Positions 1 to 9,605 of a stretch of DNA of 64,000 bases are shown here, in pieces. Under the pieces are notes generated by a model. The model saw only the letters and a list, made by a program, of their open reading frames with translations, had not been told where the DNA came from and made no database searches. Position numbers and translations under genes: made by a program. The stretch comes from an uncultured Vibrio sp. Lineage in GTDB: Bacteria > Pseudomonadota > Gammaproteobacteria > Enterobacterales > Vibrionaceae. The stretch spans positions 49,196 through 113,195 of the forward strand of contig CANNGN010000012.1 of the NCBI GenBank assembly GCA_947504195.1. Direction: 5' to 3'. The number at the start of each line of letters is the position of its first letter. Position 1 is the stretch's first letter.

Positions 1-1808
1 TAGGTTTAAGAACCCTGACCATTATTGATTGGGCATTAGGGTTAATTAACCCGAGATTGCTTAAAGAAGGTAAAGAGTCGATTCAAATTGAGTCGATTCC
101 TCTTGATTGTGCCCGTTCATTTAGAACATTACAAAACTCAGAAACTACCGCGGTATTTCAGCTTGAATCTCGTGGAATGAAGGACCTGATCAAACGCCTA
201 CAACCCGATTGCTTTGAAGATATTATCGCATTGGTGGCACTGTTTAGACCCGGTCCATTGCAATCGGGCATGGTTGACAACTTTATCGACCGTAAGCATG
301 GTCGAGAGCCAATTTCTTACCCTGATGAGACGTGGCAACATGAATCGTTAAAAGAAACGTTGGATCCAACTTACGGTATCATTTTATACCAAGAGCAGGT
401 CATGCAAATTGCACAAATACTATCGGGTTATACCTTAGGTGGTGCCGATATGCTTCGTCGTGCAATGGGTAAGAAGAAACCTGAAGAAATGGCCAAACAG
501 CGAAGTATTTTCGAACAGGGTGCGATCGACAATGGAGTCGATGGCGAGCTATCGATGAAAATTTTCGACTTGGTTGAAAAGTTTGCCGGTTACGGGTTTA
601 ACAAATCTCACTCTGCCGCTTATGCTTTGGTATCTTACCAAACACTGTGGCTGAAGACGCATTATCCAGCAGAGTTCATGGCCGCAGTAATGACTGCTGA
701 TATGGACAACACAGAAAAAGTGATTGGCTTGGTCGATGAATGCTTGCGCATGAATCTAAAAGTTTTACCACCAGATGTTAACGCCGGCTTATACCGATTT
801 AATGTCGATGAAAGTGGGGCAATTGTTTATGGTATTGGTGCGATAAAAGGGGTTGGCGAAGCACCCATTGATGCCATATTGGAAGCACGAAAAGATGGGC
901 ATTTTAAGGATTTGTTTGATTTTTGTGCTCGTGTTGATCTTAAGCGAATAAACAAGCGTGTTATTGAAAAACTGATTTATGCAGGAGCACTAGATAAACT
1001 AGGACCTCATCGTGCTGCAATGATGGCTTCATTAAATGATGCGGTAAAAGCAGCGAGTCAATTTCACCAAGCGGAATCGTTTGGTCAATCGGATATGTTT
1101 GGGGTATTAACCGAAGCGCCGGAAGCGGTTGAGCAGAAATATACGCAAGTACCTGCATGGCCTGAAAAAGTTTGGCTTGAAGGTGAACGTGATACCTTGG
1201 GGCTCTATTTAACCGGTCACCCTATTAGTGCCTATATTAAAGAACTAAATCATTACATTAGTTTCCGACTAAAAGACGCAACTCCAACTCGAAGAGATCA
1301 AACAGTAACACTGGCAGGATTGGTAATTTCTGCTAAAGTGATGACCACAAAAAGAGGATCGCGTATTGGAATCATCAGTTTAGATGATCGCTCTGGTCGA
1401 ATGGAGGCGATGTTGTTTTCTGATGTACTTGAAAAGTACGCCGATATGCTTGAAAAAGATAAAATTCTTATCGTTTCGGGACAGGTCAGCTTTGATGACT
1501 TCAATGGCGGACTTAAAATGACCGTTCGTGAGATTATGGCATTAGGGACAGCACGAGAAAAGTACGCCCGTAGCCTATCGGTATCACTGTCAGAAAACCA
1601 AGTCAGTGATACATTTTTTGAGCGTTTTAGCCAAATTATGGAACCTCATAAAGCCGGAATTGTTCCGGTCAATATATACTATCAGCGCGAAGATGCTCGT
1701 GCACGGTTAACACTAGGAACAGAGTGGAGAGTCACGCCCAGTGATGTTCTGCTCGATGAATTAAAGCAACTGCTTGGCCAAGACCAAGTGGAATTAGAAT
1801 TTAACTAA
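1..1808 (+). CDS. dnaE: DNA polymerase III subunit alpha, 3' part (truncated by window edge)
   Basis: Catalytic subunit of the replicative DNA polymerase III holoenzyme. The frame is open from base 3, so only about 601 C-terminal residues are present, roughly half of the usual 1,160. Visible family blocks include FRPGPLQSGMVDNFI, the ILYQEQVMQIAQ segment and GYGFNKSHSAAYALVSYQ of the finger/helix-hairpin-helix region, then the OB-fold region (AGLVISAKVMTTKRG, ILIVSGQVSFDD) and the C-terminal tail that contacts tau. A TTG at 57 is internal and is not the real start. accA follows after 40 bp with no terminator between, the usual arrangement in gamma-proteobacteria. Confidence 0.97.
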   Translation, partial: GLRTLTIIDWALGLINPRLLKEGKESIQIESIPLDCARSFRTLQNSETTAVFQLESRGMKDLIKRLQPDCFEDIIALVALFRPGPLQSGMVDNFIDRKHGREPISYPDETWQHESLKETLDPTYGIILYQEQVMQIAQILSGYTLGGADMLRRAMGKKKPEEMAKQRSIFEQGAIDNGVDGELSMKIFDLVEKFAGYGFNKSHSAAYALVSYQTLWLKTHYPAEFMAAVMTADMDNTEKVIGLVDECLRMNLKVLPPDVNAGLYRFNVDESGAIVYGIGAIKGVGEAPIDAILEARKDGHFKDLFDFCARVDLKRINKRVIEKLIYAGALDKLGPHRAAMMASLNDAVKAASQFHQAESFGQSDMFGVLTEAPEAVEQKYTQVPAWPEKVWLEGERDTLGLYLTGHPISAYIKELNHYISFRLKDATPTRRDQTVTLAGLVISAKVMTTKRGSRIGIISLDDRSGRMEAMLFSDVLEKYADMLEKDKILIVSGQVSFDDFNGGLKMTVREIMALGTAREKYARSLSVSLSENQVSDTFFERFSQIMEPHKAGIVPVNIYYQREDARARLTLGTEWRVTPSDVLLDELKQLLGQDQVELEFN

Positions 1809-1848
1809 AATTCAGCCACATAATAATGACTGAGAAAAGGGATCGATA

Positions 1849-2808
1849 ATGAGCCTCAACTTTTTAGAGTTTGAAAAACCAATTGCAGAACTTGAAGCTA
1901 AAATTCAAGCACTTCGTGAAGTTTCAATTCATGGTGGTGATACTTCTGTCGATCTGGCAAAAGAGATAGAACAGTTGGAGAAGAAAAGTATTGAGCTCAA
2001 GCATAAAATTTTTAGTAACTTAGGTGCTTGGCAAGTTGCTCAATTGGCGCGACATCCACAGCGTCCGTACACTCTCGATTATATCGAACATATTTTTACT
2101 GATTTCGATGAGTTATGTGGTGATCGTGCTTATGCCGATGATAAAGCGATAGTTGGTGGCATTGCGCGTTTAAATGATCGCCCAGTAATGATCATTGGCC
2201 ATCAGAAAGGACGAGAAACACGTGAGAAAGTGCGTCGTAATTTTGGTATGCCTAAACCAGAAGGTTACCGTAAAGCTCTTCGTTTAATGCGTATGGCAGA
2301 ACGTTTTAATATGCCGATTATTACATTTATCGATACAGCTGGCGCTTACCCAGGAGTTGGTGCTGAAGAGCGTGGTCAGTCTGAAGCGATTGCTCAGAAC
2401 TTGAAAGTTATGTCTTCTTTGAAAGTGCCAGTGATCTGTAATGTTGTCGGTGAAGGTGGTTCAGGTGGTGCTCTAGCCATCGGCGTTGGTGACTATGTCA
2501 ACATGCTACAATATTCAACTTATTCGGTTATTTCACCGGAAGGGTGTGCATCGATTTTATGGCGAGATTCGGATAAAGCATCACAAGCGGCGGAAGCGAT
2601 GGGATTAACGGCACAACGTTTAAAAGAGCTTGAATTGATTGATTCTATTGTTGAAGAGCCATTAGGTGGTGCTCATAGCGATCATGTTCAAACCGCATAC
2701 AATATGAAAGAAGCATTGATAAAACAGTTAGACGAAATTAGTGGGCTCGACAGCGAGCAGTTACTTGAGCGTCGTTACGAACGTTTAATGTCATACGGAT
2801 ACTGTTAA
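1849..2808 (+). CDS. accA: Acetyl-CoA carboxylase carboxyltransferase subunit alpha
   Basis: Alpha subunit of the carboxyltransferase half of acetyl-CoA carboxylase. With AccD it transfers CO2 from biotin-BCCP to acetyl-CoA to make malonyl-CoA for fatty-acid synthesis. The product is 319 aa, the same length as in E. coli. The N-terminus (FLEFEKPIAELEAKI) and the glycine-rich core (GEGGSGGALAIGVGD) are typical of the crotonase-fold family. The ATG has a good AAGGGA site 8 bp upstream. The gene lies directly behind dnaE and ends at a strong intrinsic terminator. Confidence 0.98.
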   Translation: MSLNFLEFEKPIAELEAKIQALREVSIHGGDTSVDLAKEIEQLEKKSIELKHKIFSNLGAWQVAQLARHPQRPYTLDYIEHIFTDFDELCGDRAYADDKAIVGGIARLNDRPVMIIGHQKGRETREKVRRNFGMPKPEGYRKALRLMRMAERFNMPIITFIDTAGAYPGVGAEERGQSEAIAQNLKVMSSLKVPVICNVVGEGGSGGALAIGVGDYVNMLQYSTYSVISPEGCASILWRDSDKASQAAEAMGLTAQRLKELELIDSIVEEPLGGAHSDHVQTAYNMKEALIKQLDEISGLDSEQLLERRYERLMSYGYC

Positions 2809-2832
2809 CTAGCTATTAGTTATAGAAAAATG

Positions 2833-2863
2833 AAGGGTTGAGCCAATGCTCAACCCTTTTTCT
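2833..2863 (+). terminator. Intrinsic terminator after accA
   Basis: A hairpin with arms GGGTTGAGC and GCTCAACCC, a 4-nt loop CAAT and a following run of T. It closes the dnaE-accA unit before tilS. Confidence 0.9.
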
Positions 2864-2925
2864 TTGTGTGATATATTTTAAGCTGTAAACTCAAATCAGA
2901 TGAACTAAGAGAGAATGGGATAACT

Positions 2926-4236
2926 ATGTTACTGGGTGAGGTTGAGTCGATATTACAGCCATATCTAAAGGAACCGAGACAGATAGTCTTAGCACTAAGT
3001 GGCGGTATCGATTCTAGGGTATTACTTGATGTACTGATTCAATTACGTCATCAAACCCCGTTTCTATTGAAAGCAGTTCATGTGCATCATGGCTTGAGTC
3101 AGAATGCCGACGATTGGGCAGAGCAATGTAAAGGCTGGTGTGAAAAGCATGATGTCGACTTTGCGTTAGAGCGAGTTACGCTCGATTGTGATAGTGGCGA
3201 CAGTATCGAAAGTATGGCACGTACGGCTAGATATGAAGCGCTCGAAAAACACCTTCAGCCTCAAGGTATTCTCCTTACCGCTCAACATAATGATGATCAG
3301 GTAGAAACATTTTTACTCGCATTGAAACGTGGTAGTGGCCCCAAAGGGCTATCGGCTATGGCGTTAGCAAGGCCTTTCCAACAAGGTTTTTTAGTTCGCC
3401 CCTTACTCAAAAGCCGTCGTTTTCTGATAGAACAGTACGCAGAGGAACACGGACTGACATGGGTTGAGGATGAAAGTAATCAAGATACTCGGTTTGATCG
3501 CAATTTTATTCGCCATCAAGTTGCGCCCGTACTTAGTCAGCGGTGGCCCCATTTCCCTTCGGCTATACAGCGTTCAGCTGAGCTATGTGCACAACAAGAG
3601 CGCCTATTAGATGAGCTACTTGAGGAGCGACTTAATACTAGTCTTGCGCCTGATATGAGCTTATCGATCACATCTCTAAATTTTATGAGTGAGGATGTGC
3701 GATATAGGGTATTGCGGATGTGGCTATCAAAGTTTGATGTACTCATGCCCAGTCAGGTTCGCCTGAAATTGCTTTGGTCCGATGTTGCAATGGCTAGGAT
3801 AGATGCAAATCCGAAGTTTCAGTTTAAAGAACACGAAATACGTCGTTATCAACAGCATCTATTTTGCATTCCGAAAATGCAGGATGTTGGACATTGGCAC
3901 AGATCACTAACCATAAATCAACCATTAGAGCTTCCGAGCTTTTTAGGGAAAGTGACATTATTTGACACAATAAGTACCGGAAAAGGTTTAGCTTTAAGTA
4001 GTATGGTTTTAAAAGGAAAACTGGAGATTACATTTCGCTCCGAGGGACTCAGTGCTCACCCTGAAGGGAAAGTAGGTCACAAAACGTTGAAGAAATGGTA
4101 TCAGGAGTTTGGAGTACCGAGTTGGCAACGTCGAAGAACACCTATTTTGTTGTGTGACGAAAAGGTAGTTGCTGTTGCTGACTTATACGTCGATCGTCAA
4201 TTTTGTGGCGGAGAATGTGAATTCATCTGGGAATAA
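2926..4236 (+). CDS. tilS: tRNA(Ile)-lysidine synthetase
   Basis: ATP-dependent N-type PP-loop enzyme that converts C34 of the CAU-anticodon tRNA-Ile to lysidine, so that it reads AUA and is charged with isoleucine. The PP-loop signature SGGIDS is at residues 25-30. TAQHNDDQVETFLLALKRGSG is the conserved second block, and a TilS C-terminal domain (KGKLEITFRSEG, KTLKKWYQEFGVPSWQR) is present. The length of 436 aa matches E. coli (432). It is monocistronic between a terminator and the cytochrome gene. Confidence 0.96.
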   Translation: MLLGEVESILQPYLKEPRQIVLALSGGIDSRVLLDVLIQLRHQTPFLLKAVHVHHGLSQNADDWAEQCKGWCEKHDVDFALERVTLDCDSGDSIESMARTARYEALEKHLQPQGILLTAQHNDDQVETFLLALKRGSGPKGLSAMALARPFQQGFLVRPLLKSRRFLIEQYAEEHGLTWVEDESNQDTRFDRNFIRHQVAPVLSQRWPHFPSAIQRSAELCAQQERLLDELLEERLNTSLAPDMSLSITSLNFMSEDVRYRVLRMWLSKFDVLMPSQVRLKLLWSDVAMARIDANPKFQFKEHEIRRYQQHLFCIPKMQDVGHWHRSLTINQPLELPSFLGKVTLFDTISTGKGLALSSMVLKGKLEITFRSEGLSAHPEGKVGHKTLKKWYQEFGVPSWQRRRTPILLCDEKVVAVADLYVDRQFCGGECEFIWE

Positions 4237-4296
4237 CCTTATGGGTTGTGCCAGAATTAACAAGAGGATTATTATAAAACTAACTTAGGAGCAATT

Positions 4297-4602
4297 ATGA
4301 AAAGAGGAATGCTAGCAATAATGTTATTCGCAGCTTCAGTTTCAGTTCAGGCGGGAGATATAGAAGCTGGGAAGGCAAGATCAATTGTATGTGCTGCCTG
4401 TCATGGGCAGGATGGTATTGCAACAATCGACGGCTATCCAAATCTACGCGGACAAAATGAAAAGTACCTAATATCATCATTGAAAGCATACAAAGATAAA
4501 AGCCGAAGTAGTGGCAATGCCGCGGTGATGCAACCACAAGCGAGTATATTAAGTGACTCAGATATTGAGAACTTAGCCGCTTACTATGCTAGTTTGAAGT
4601 GA
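4297..4602 (+). CDS. Small periplasmic c-type cytochrome (c553/c4-like)
   Basis: A 101-aa secreted monohaem cytochrome c, class I. A signal peptide covers about residues 1-19 (cleavage after VQA). The haem site CAACH is at residues 32-36, and Met78 in AAVMQP is a plausible distal ligand. The length corresponds to one domain of cytochrome c4/c553 proteins, which act as periplasmic electron carriers toward terminal oxidases; the partner is unknown. The ATG has an AGGAG site. It lies 60 bp behind tilS and probably has its own promoter. Confidence 0.9.
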   Translation: MKRGMLAIMLFAASVSVQAGDIEAGKARSIVCAACHGQDGIATIDGYPNLRGQNEKYLISSLKAYKDKSRSSGNAAVMQPQASILSDSDIENLAAYYASLK

Positions 4603-4721
4603 GTCAAAGGGTTGTAAATTTTGGCATACTGATTGCTTAGTTAATAGCATCTGTGTGTAAGTGATAGTTTTATGTCGTTGATTTCTATGATCAGTGATTA
4701 AGAAATGTTTAAGGGATCTAA

Positions 4722-5060
4722 ATGAAAAAAATAGAAGCAATAATTAAGCCTTTTAAGCTAGATGATGTACGCGAAGCACTTGGTGATGTTGGCGTTACAG
4801 GTATGACTGTGTCAGAAGTCAAAGGGTTTGGTCGTCAAAAAGGCCATACGGAACTCTATCGTGGCGCTGAATATATGGTGGATTTTTTGCCTAAAGTGAA
4901 ACTGGAGATAGTAGTTTCTGGTGATGTGGTTGATAAATGTATCGATGCGATTATTGAAACGGCTCAAACTGGAAAGATTGGTGATGGTAAAATCTTTGTC
5001 ACAGATGTTGGACGAGTTATCCGAATTCGTACTGGTGAAGAAGACGAAGATGCAATTTAA
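4722..5060 (+). CDS. glnB: Nitrogen regulatory protein P-II
   Basis: A 112-aa trimeric PII signalling protein that senses 2-oxoglutarate and ATP/ADP. It controls NtrB/NtrC and glutamine synthetase adenylylation. The T-loop carries Tyr51 (ELYRGAEYMVDF), the uridylylation site for GlnD, and the C-terminal signature (TGKIGDGKIFV) is intact. GlnB and GlnK are close in sequence. I call GlnB because no amtB gene follows, which is the usual context of glnK. Confidence 0.93.
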   Translation: MKKIEAIIKPFKLDDVREALGDVGVTGMTVSEVKGFGRQKGHTELYRGAEYMVDFLPKVKLEIVVSGDVVDKCIDAIIETAQTGKIGDGKIFVTDVGRVIRIRTGEEDEDAI

Positions 5061-5100
5061 TTCGTTGATTATATTAAATAATTAACGAGCATTTTATTTC

Positions 5101-5976
5101 ATGAAAATAAGAATAGCTCTATTTGCGGTGTTCGGTATTTCGCTAATTATTTTAGCAGGCTTTTTGGTTATGTTTAAAAACACCAATTCAATTGAATTGA
5201 TGACCATAGCGAAACCGGATACACGCATTAGCAGCCAGCTATCAGTGTCTCTGCCTAGTTCTTGCATTATGCAGCCAGGTAAAAAGGCAATCGATAATAA
5301 CGGTGAACTAAACTTATTGGTATGGAACATACATAAGCAACAAGATTCTTATTGGATTCGTGATCTTTCTGATTATAGTGAAGGGTTACAGTTGTTGATG
5401 ATACAAGAAAGTATTTTAACTCCAATGCTGGCAAGTTGGATTAAGCTGAGGCAGTTAACGTCAACTCAAGTAAATGCATTTTTGTTTCGTGGCGAGTCGG
5501 TTGGTGTGATGACCATTGCCACAGAAGAGCCATCATCAAGCTGTGGGTATATCGAACTTGAGCCGTTTATTCGGCTCAATAAATCGTCATTAGTGAGTTA
5601 TTACCCGCTGAGTAATGGAAAAACACTCGCCATAGCTAATCTACATAGCATTAATTTTACGCTGACAGTATATGAATATAAGCGTCAGATTAAGAGTATC
5701 ATTATGCAACTTCATAATCATAAAGGCCCAGTAATTGTTGCTGGTGATTTTAATGATTGGAGCGCAGAGCGCAAAGCAGTCGTTCGAGATATGGTTGAGT
5801 CGTTGGAGTTAGTTGAAGCGGATTATGCTCCTGATAATCGTACTATTTTTGCCTATGGTGATGGTACACCCGTTGATCACTTATTTTACCGTCAATTAGA
5901 GTTAGATAGTGCGATAGTATCGTTTTCACGCTCCTCTGATCATAACCCCATAATCGCAAGTTTTAGTATCAACTAA
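5101..5976 (+). CDS. Endonuclease/exonuclease/phosphatase-fold protein, YafD-like
   Basis: A 291-aa protein with an N-terminal membrane anchor (about residues 5-26) and an EEP-fold domain. Active-site landmarks are LVWNIHK (Asn76), IQES for the metal-binding Glu, AGDFNDW and the final SSDHNPI. The fold is shared by DNase I-like nucleases, Mg-dependent phosphatases and sphingomyelinases, so the substrate cannot be told. E. coli YafD has the same architecture and lies near gloB-mltD, which agrees with the mltD-gloB neighbours here. It starts 40 bp after glnB and could be co-transcribed with it. Confidence 0.8.
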   Translation: MKIRIALFAVFGISLIILAGFLVMFKNTNSIELMTIAKPDTRISSQLSVSLPSSCIMQPGKKAIDNNGELNLLVWNIHKQQDSYWIRDLSDYSEGLQLLMIQESILTPMLASWIKLRQLTSTQVNAFLFRGESVGVMTIATEEPSSSCGYIELEPFIRLNKSSLVSYYPLSNGKTLAIANLHSINFTLTVYEYKRQIKSIIMQLHNHKGPVIVAGDFNDWSAERKAVVRDMVESLELVEADYAPDNRTIFAYGDGTPVDHLFYRQLELDSAIVSFSRSSDHNPIIASFSIN

Positions 5977-6053
5977 TTTATTTCCTCAAGTTCGTTAGCT
6001 GACTGGTTTGAAAAAGAAGTTACTCTTTCTAGACAGCACTAGCAGGATCCCCT

Positions 6054-7985
6054 TTACGTATTTTCTTTCACATAAAGTGTTAGAGTTTGGCCTATTTGTA
6101 ATACTGCACGTTGAGAAAGTTTATTCCATTTCATGATATCACGGCTTGCTAAGTTAAACCTCATAGCAATAGCACTAAGGGTATCTCCAGATTTTACTTT
6201 ATAGTTAACCGCTTTTTGAATTGGAGCGCCGCTGTTTTCCTTTAGGATCAGGGTTTGGCCTATTTGCAAAACTGAACGACTAGATAATTTATTCCACTTC
6301 ATGATATTGCGGCTAGTTGTATTAAACTTCATCGCGATATCACTAAGTGTATCTCCAGACTTTACCTTGTATTTCGTTGTCTTTTGAGTTGGTACGGATT
6401 TGACATCTTTAAGGGTTAAGGTCTGGCCGATTTGCAAAACTGAACGACTTGATAACTTATTCCACTTCATAATATCGCGACTTGCCAAATCATATTTCAT
6501 CGCGATACCACCCAGTGTATCTCCGGACTTAACTGTGTACTTAACGGTACTTTGAGTTGGAGCACTTGTCCCTTGTTTAATTTTTAGGTTTTGTCCAATT
6601 TTTAGCGGTGTTGAAGATTTTATATTATTTAACCGAGCAATAGCTTGATGAGAGACATTGTACAGTTTGGCGATATCCCACAAATTGTCACCACTTTTCA
6701 CCTTGTGGTTAATGGTTTGAGATGAGGGCGAGGTCGAGTTGCTATTGTCTAATTGTGCGACTGTTTGATTGCTAGCTTTCGGTGAGCTAGATCCAGAAGC
6801 ACTAGGGACCAAGATGGTTTGACCAACGCGAATAAGCGAGCGCTTGAGGTTATTGGTTTCTTTTAAACTGGTCGTTGGAATGTTGTTTCGTGCGGCTATG
6901 GTACTGAGTGTATCGCCTCTCTTTACGGTATAACGTGCAAATCGAACACCCTTACCACGGTTTTTTTCCAACATATTATTGAACTGGTCAACGTGGCTTA
7001 ATGGTATCAATAACTGTTGAACGCCTTTAGGTGACGTTGCCCACTGGTTGTAAGCCGGATTTAGGTTGTTCATGGTATCGAAATCAATACCAGCATAATT
7101 CGCTGCAATTCTTAAATCCATCTGTTCTTTAGGATCGACTAATTTCAAATAGGGCTTGTTGGCTATTTGAGGAATTGAGATACCATACTTTTCTTGGTTA
7201 GAAAGCACGTCGGCAAGTGCAAGCAGTTTTGGTACGTATTGGCTCGTTTCTTTGGGTAACGATAACGAGAAAAAGTCAGTGGGTTTATTCGCTTTTTTAT
7301 TTCTTTTAATCGATCGTGCAACACGTCCTTCACCGCTGTTGTATGCGGCGATCGCGTGATACCAGTTACCATCAAAGAATTTATTTAGATACGCTAAATA
7401 GTCTAGAGCCGCATCCGTTGCCGCATAAACATCTCTACGGCCATCGTACCAAAAGCTTTGCTCTAAACCATAGATCTTTCCAGTACCAGAAAGAAACTGC
7501 CAAAGGCCAGAAGCGTTACCGTGAGAGTAGGCTCGGACATCAAATGAGCTTTCTACAATTGGGAGTAAAGCCAGTTCGAGTGGAAAACCTCGTTCTTCAA
7601 CCTTTTCTGTAATTAAATACAAAAATGGGGTCGCACGTTTCGCAACCTTTTCGAGGTGTTGTGGATGCTTTATAAACCACTTACGGTGCTGCTCTATCGC
7701 TTTATGATCAGGTACCTCAATTGAAAATTGCATACTAATACGTCGCCACAAATCTTCTTGAGACTGTGGTGTACTTTTACTCACCGATAATGTTGCCTTA
7801 TCGGTGACTTCGCCGTACTCAGATATAATTTGATCGGCACTTCTTAGTGGACCTTCCAACTCAGATGTTGCTGTCTCACTAATAACTTGCGTTGTTTCTT
7901 CATTGTTTGGGGTATGAGTTGATGGCGCTTGAATTGATTGACAACCTGTCAATAATAACAGGGACAAACTTAACCTAAACTTCAT
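6054..7985 (-). CDS. mltD: Membrane-bound lytic murein transglycosylase D with five LysM repeats
   Basis: Outer-membrane lipoprotein that cleaves peptidoglycan glycan strands, leaving 1,6-anhydro ends. A signal peptide ends in the lipobox LTGC (Cys15). The SLT domain carries the catalytic Glu145 in VESSFDVRAYS and the block GNASGLWQF. From about residue 350 there are five LysM peptidoglycan-binding repeats, whereas E. coli MltD (about 450 aa) has two. The last three repeats are nearly identical, so the extra length of 643 aa comes from recent tandem duplication. It is adjacent to gloB, as in E. coli. Confidence 0.96.
   Translation of the reverse strand: MKFRLSLSLLLLTGCQSIQAPSTHTPNNEETTQVISETATSELEGPLRSADQIISEYGEVTDKATLSVSKSTPQSQEDLWRRISMQFSIEVPDHKAIEQHRKWFIKHPQHLEKVAKRATPFLYLITEKVEERGFPLELALLPIVESSFDVRAYSHGNASGLWQFLSGTGKIYGLEQSFWYDGRRDVYAATDAALDYLAYLNKFFDGNWYHAIAAYNSGEGRVARSIKRNKKANKPTDFFSLSLPKETSQYVPKLLALADVLSNQEKYGISIPQIANKPYLKLVDPKEQMDLRIAANYAGIDFDTMNNLNPAYNQWATSPKGVQQLLIPLSHVDQFNNMLEKNRGKGVRFARYTVKRGDTLSTIAARNNIPTTSLKETNNLKRSLIRVGQTILVPSASGSSSPKASNQTVAQLDNSNSTSPSSQTINHKVKSGDNLWDIAKLYNVSHQAIARLNNIKSSTPLKIGQNLKIKQGTSAPTQSTVKYTVKSGDTLGGIAMKYDLASRDIMKWNKLSSRSVLQIGQTLTLKDVKSVPTQKTTKYKVKSGDTLSDIAMKFNTTSRNIMKWNKLSSRSVLQIGQTLILKENSGAPIQKAVNYKVKSGDTLSAIAMRFNLASRDIMKWNKLSQRAVLQIGQTLTLYVKENT
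6062..6575 (-). repeat. Three 168-bp tandem repeats encoding the last LysM domains of mltD
   Basis: The reference segment TTGCAAAACTGAACGAC occurs at 6432 and 6264, with a diverged copy at 6096, giving an exact period of 168 bp (56 codons). The encoded blocks share KVKSGDTLS.IAM and DIMKWNKLS. The high DNA identity suggests recent unequal crossing-over and predicts copy-number variation between strains. Confidence 0.85.
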
Positions 7986-8056
7986 ATCTCATAACCTTTT
8001 TCAATGCGAGCGGGTGATAGTATTGTCACCTCAATGAGAAGACAAGAAGGAAATTG

Positions 8057-8812
8057 TTAAAATTGATTTTTCCAATCTCTTAATGCAGAAAAAATGGCGA
8101 GAGGATCACATTGTGATGAGATATTCGCCACCGCTTTTATTACGCTAGCTTCTTGCGTTCTCAAGAAAGGATTGATCTGTTTTTCTTGTCCGATCGTTGT
8201 TGGTATGGTTGCTTGATTATTCGCTCGCAAGCGATTGACAGTATCGCGATATTGATGAAGCTCTTTGTTTTCCGGTTCAACAGCCATTGCAAACGCGACA
8301 TTTGCCGCTGTGTACTCATGCGCACAGTATACCTGAGTCGTATCATCAAGTGCCGCGAGCTTATTCAGCGCACCAAACATTTCTTCGTAACTGCCTTCAA
8401 AGACTCGTCCACACCCAGCAGAGAACAGTACATCACCGCAAAAAAGAGCATTTTCGGTTGTGTAGCCTATATGTCCTTTAGTATGTCCAGCAAGGGAGAG
8501 CACATTAAATTCTTGATCGAGTAATGTGAACTTATCACCTTCATCCACACTTAGGGATAACCCCATTACTGGATCGTTCTTCGGACCAATAACGCTAATG
8601 TTTGGATACTCACGTGTTAGTTCTACAATTCCACCTGTATGGTCCGCATGATGATGAGTAATGAGAATGGCCTTTAAAATCAGATCATGGTCTTGAAGGT
8701 ACTTTAATACTGGTTGAGCATCACCCGGATCGACCACAATACAATGTTGATTAATTTGAATTAGCCAGATGTAATTGTCATTAAATGCAGGTATGCTTTT
8801 TATTTCTATCAT
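8057..8812 (-). CDS. gloB: Hydroxyacylglutathione hydrolase (glyoxalase II)
   Basis: Hydrolyses S-lactoylglutathione to lactate and glutathione, the second step of methylglyoxal detoxification. It is a metallo-beta-lactamase fold enzyme with the metal motif THHHADHTGG (His53, His55, Asp57, His58), followed by LAGHTKGHIGY, LFCGDVLFSAGCGRVFEG and YCAHEYT, which are diagnostic for GloB. At 251 aa it matches E. coli. The ATG is preceded by GGAG. It is divergent from the methyltransferase gene, with 35 bp between the starts. Confidence 0.97.
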   Translation of the reverse strand: MIEIKSIPAFNDNYIWLIQINQHCIVVDPGDAQPVLKYLQDHDLILKAILITHHHADHTGGIVELTREYPNISVIGPKNDPVMGLSLSVDEGDKFTLLDQEFNVLSLAGHTKGHIGYTTENALFCGDVLFSAGCGRVFEGSYEEMFGALNKLAALDDTTQVYCAHEYTAANVAFAMAVEPENKELHQYRDTVNRLRANNQATIPTTIGQEKQINPFLRTQEASVIKAVANISSQCDPLAIFSALRDWKNQF

Positions 8813-8847
8813 GATTTTTTCTCCAATTACCTTGTATATGAGTTGCT

Positions 8848-9594
8848 ATGGAACCAGCACGCAGCAAAAAAGCACTCGCAAAACCACACTCTTGGGCGCA
8901 ACTAAAGCATGGGCAGTGGGTTCAAGAATCGATACAGCATCGATTGGATGAATGGTGCCCAAAACTATTTGGTTATCACATGCTAAAGCTGGGTGGGTTG
9001 AGTTGTGAGCTTGCCAGTTGTACATGCAATATTCAACACCAAGTCAACATTGATATTGAAAATCCTCTGCATACTGTTATTGCTGATACCTACGAACTCC
9101 CTTTTTTAAAAAAGAGTGTCGATGTCGTAATCATGGCTCATCAACTTGATTACAACAATGACCCTCATCGAATGCTACGAGAGGTTGATCGAGTCCTTGT
9201 CGATGATGGGTACCTTATTATTACAGGGTTTAATCCAATAAGCTTAATGGGAATATCTAGTTTATTGCCTTGGCGGAAAAACTATTTGCCTTGGAGTGGG
9301 CGTATGTTTACTCCAAATCGAGTTAAAGATTGGCTAGGCCTGCTGAATTACCAAGTGATTGAGTGCGACCGATACGCACTGTTTCCCCGTGGAAGTCGTT
9401 GTGTGTTTGATACGTGGCTGGAAAATAATACCAGTGATTGGACTGGATCAATAAGTAGTCTTTATTTTATCGTCGCGAGAAAGCGCACTGTACCTCTGAA
9501 ACCAATTAAGCCTCATTGGAACTTTAAACGCGCACTTTCACCGCTTGGTGTTAACTGTACGCGAAAAAGTGAGCACAAAGACGACGCTATTTAA
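8848..9594 (+). CDS. SAM-dependent methyltransferase, YafS-like
   Basis: A 248-aa class I methyltransferase of the Methyltransf_11 type. The region around residues 75-120 gives the motif order (ADTYELPFLKKSVDVVIMAHQLDY, then REVDRVLVDDGYLIITGFNP) typical of this fold. E. coli has yafS in the same place between gloB and rnhA, which supports orthology. The substrate is unknown. Motif I is weak: the usual GxGxG is replaced by KLGGLSCELA. Confidence 0.85.
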   Translation: MEPARSKKALAKPHSWAQLKHGQWVQESIQHRLDEWCPKLFGYHMLKLGGLSCELASCTCNIQHQVNIDIENPLHTVIADTYELPFLKKSVDVVIMAHQLDYNNDPHRMLREVDRVLVDDGYLIITGFNPISLMGISSLLPWRKNYLPWSGRMFTPNRVKDWLGLLNYQVIECDRYALFPRGSRCVFDTWLENNTSDWTGSISSLYFIVARKRTVPLKPIKPHWNFKRALSPLGVNCTRKSEHKDDAI

Positions 9595-9605
9595 GTCGTC
9601 GACGC

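Noticed and set aside
8153..8524. Open frames antisense to gloB
   Set aside because: Shadow frames of a strongly conserved gene; no independent coding evidence.
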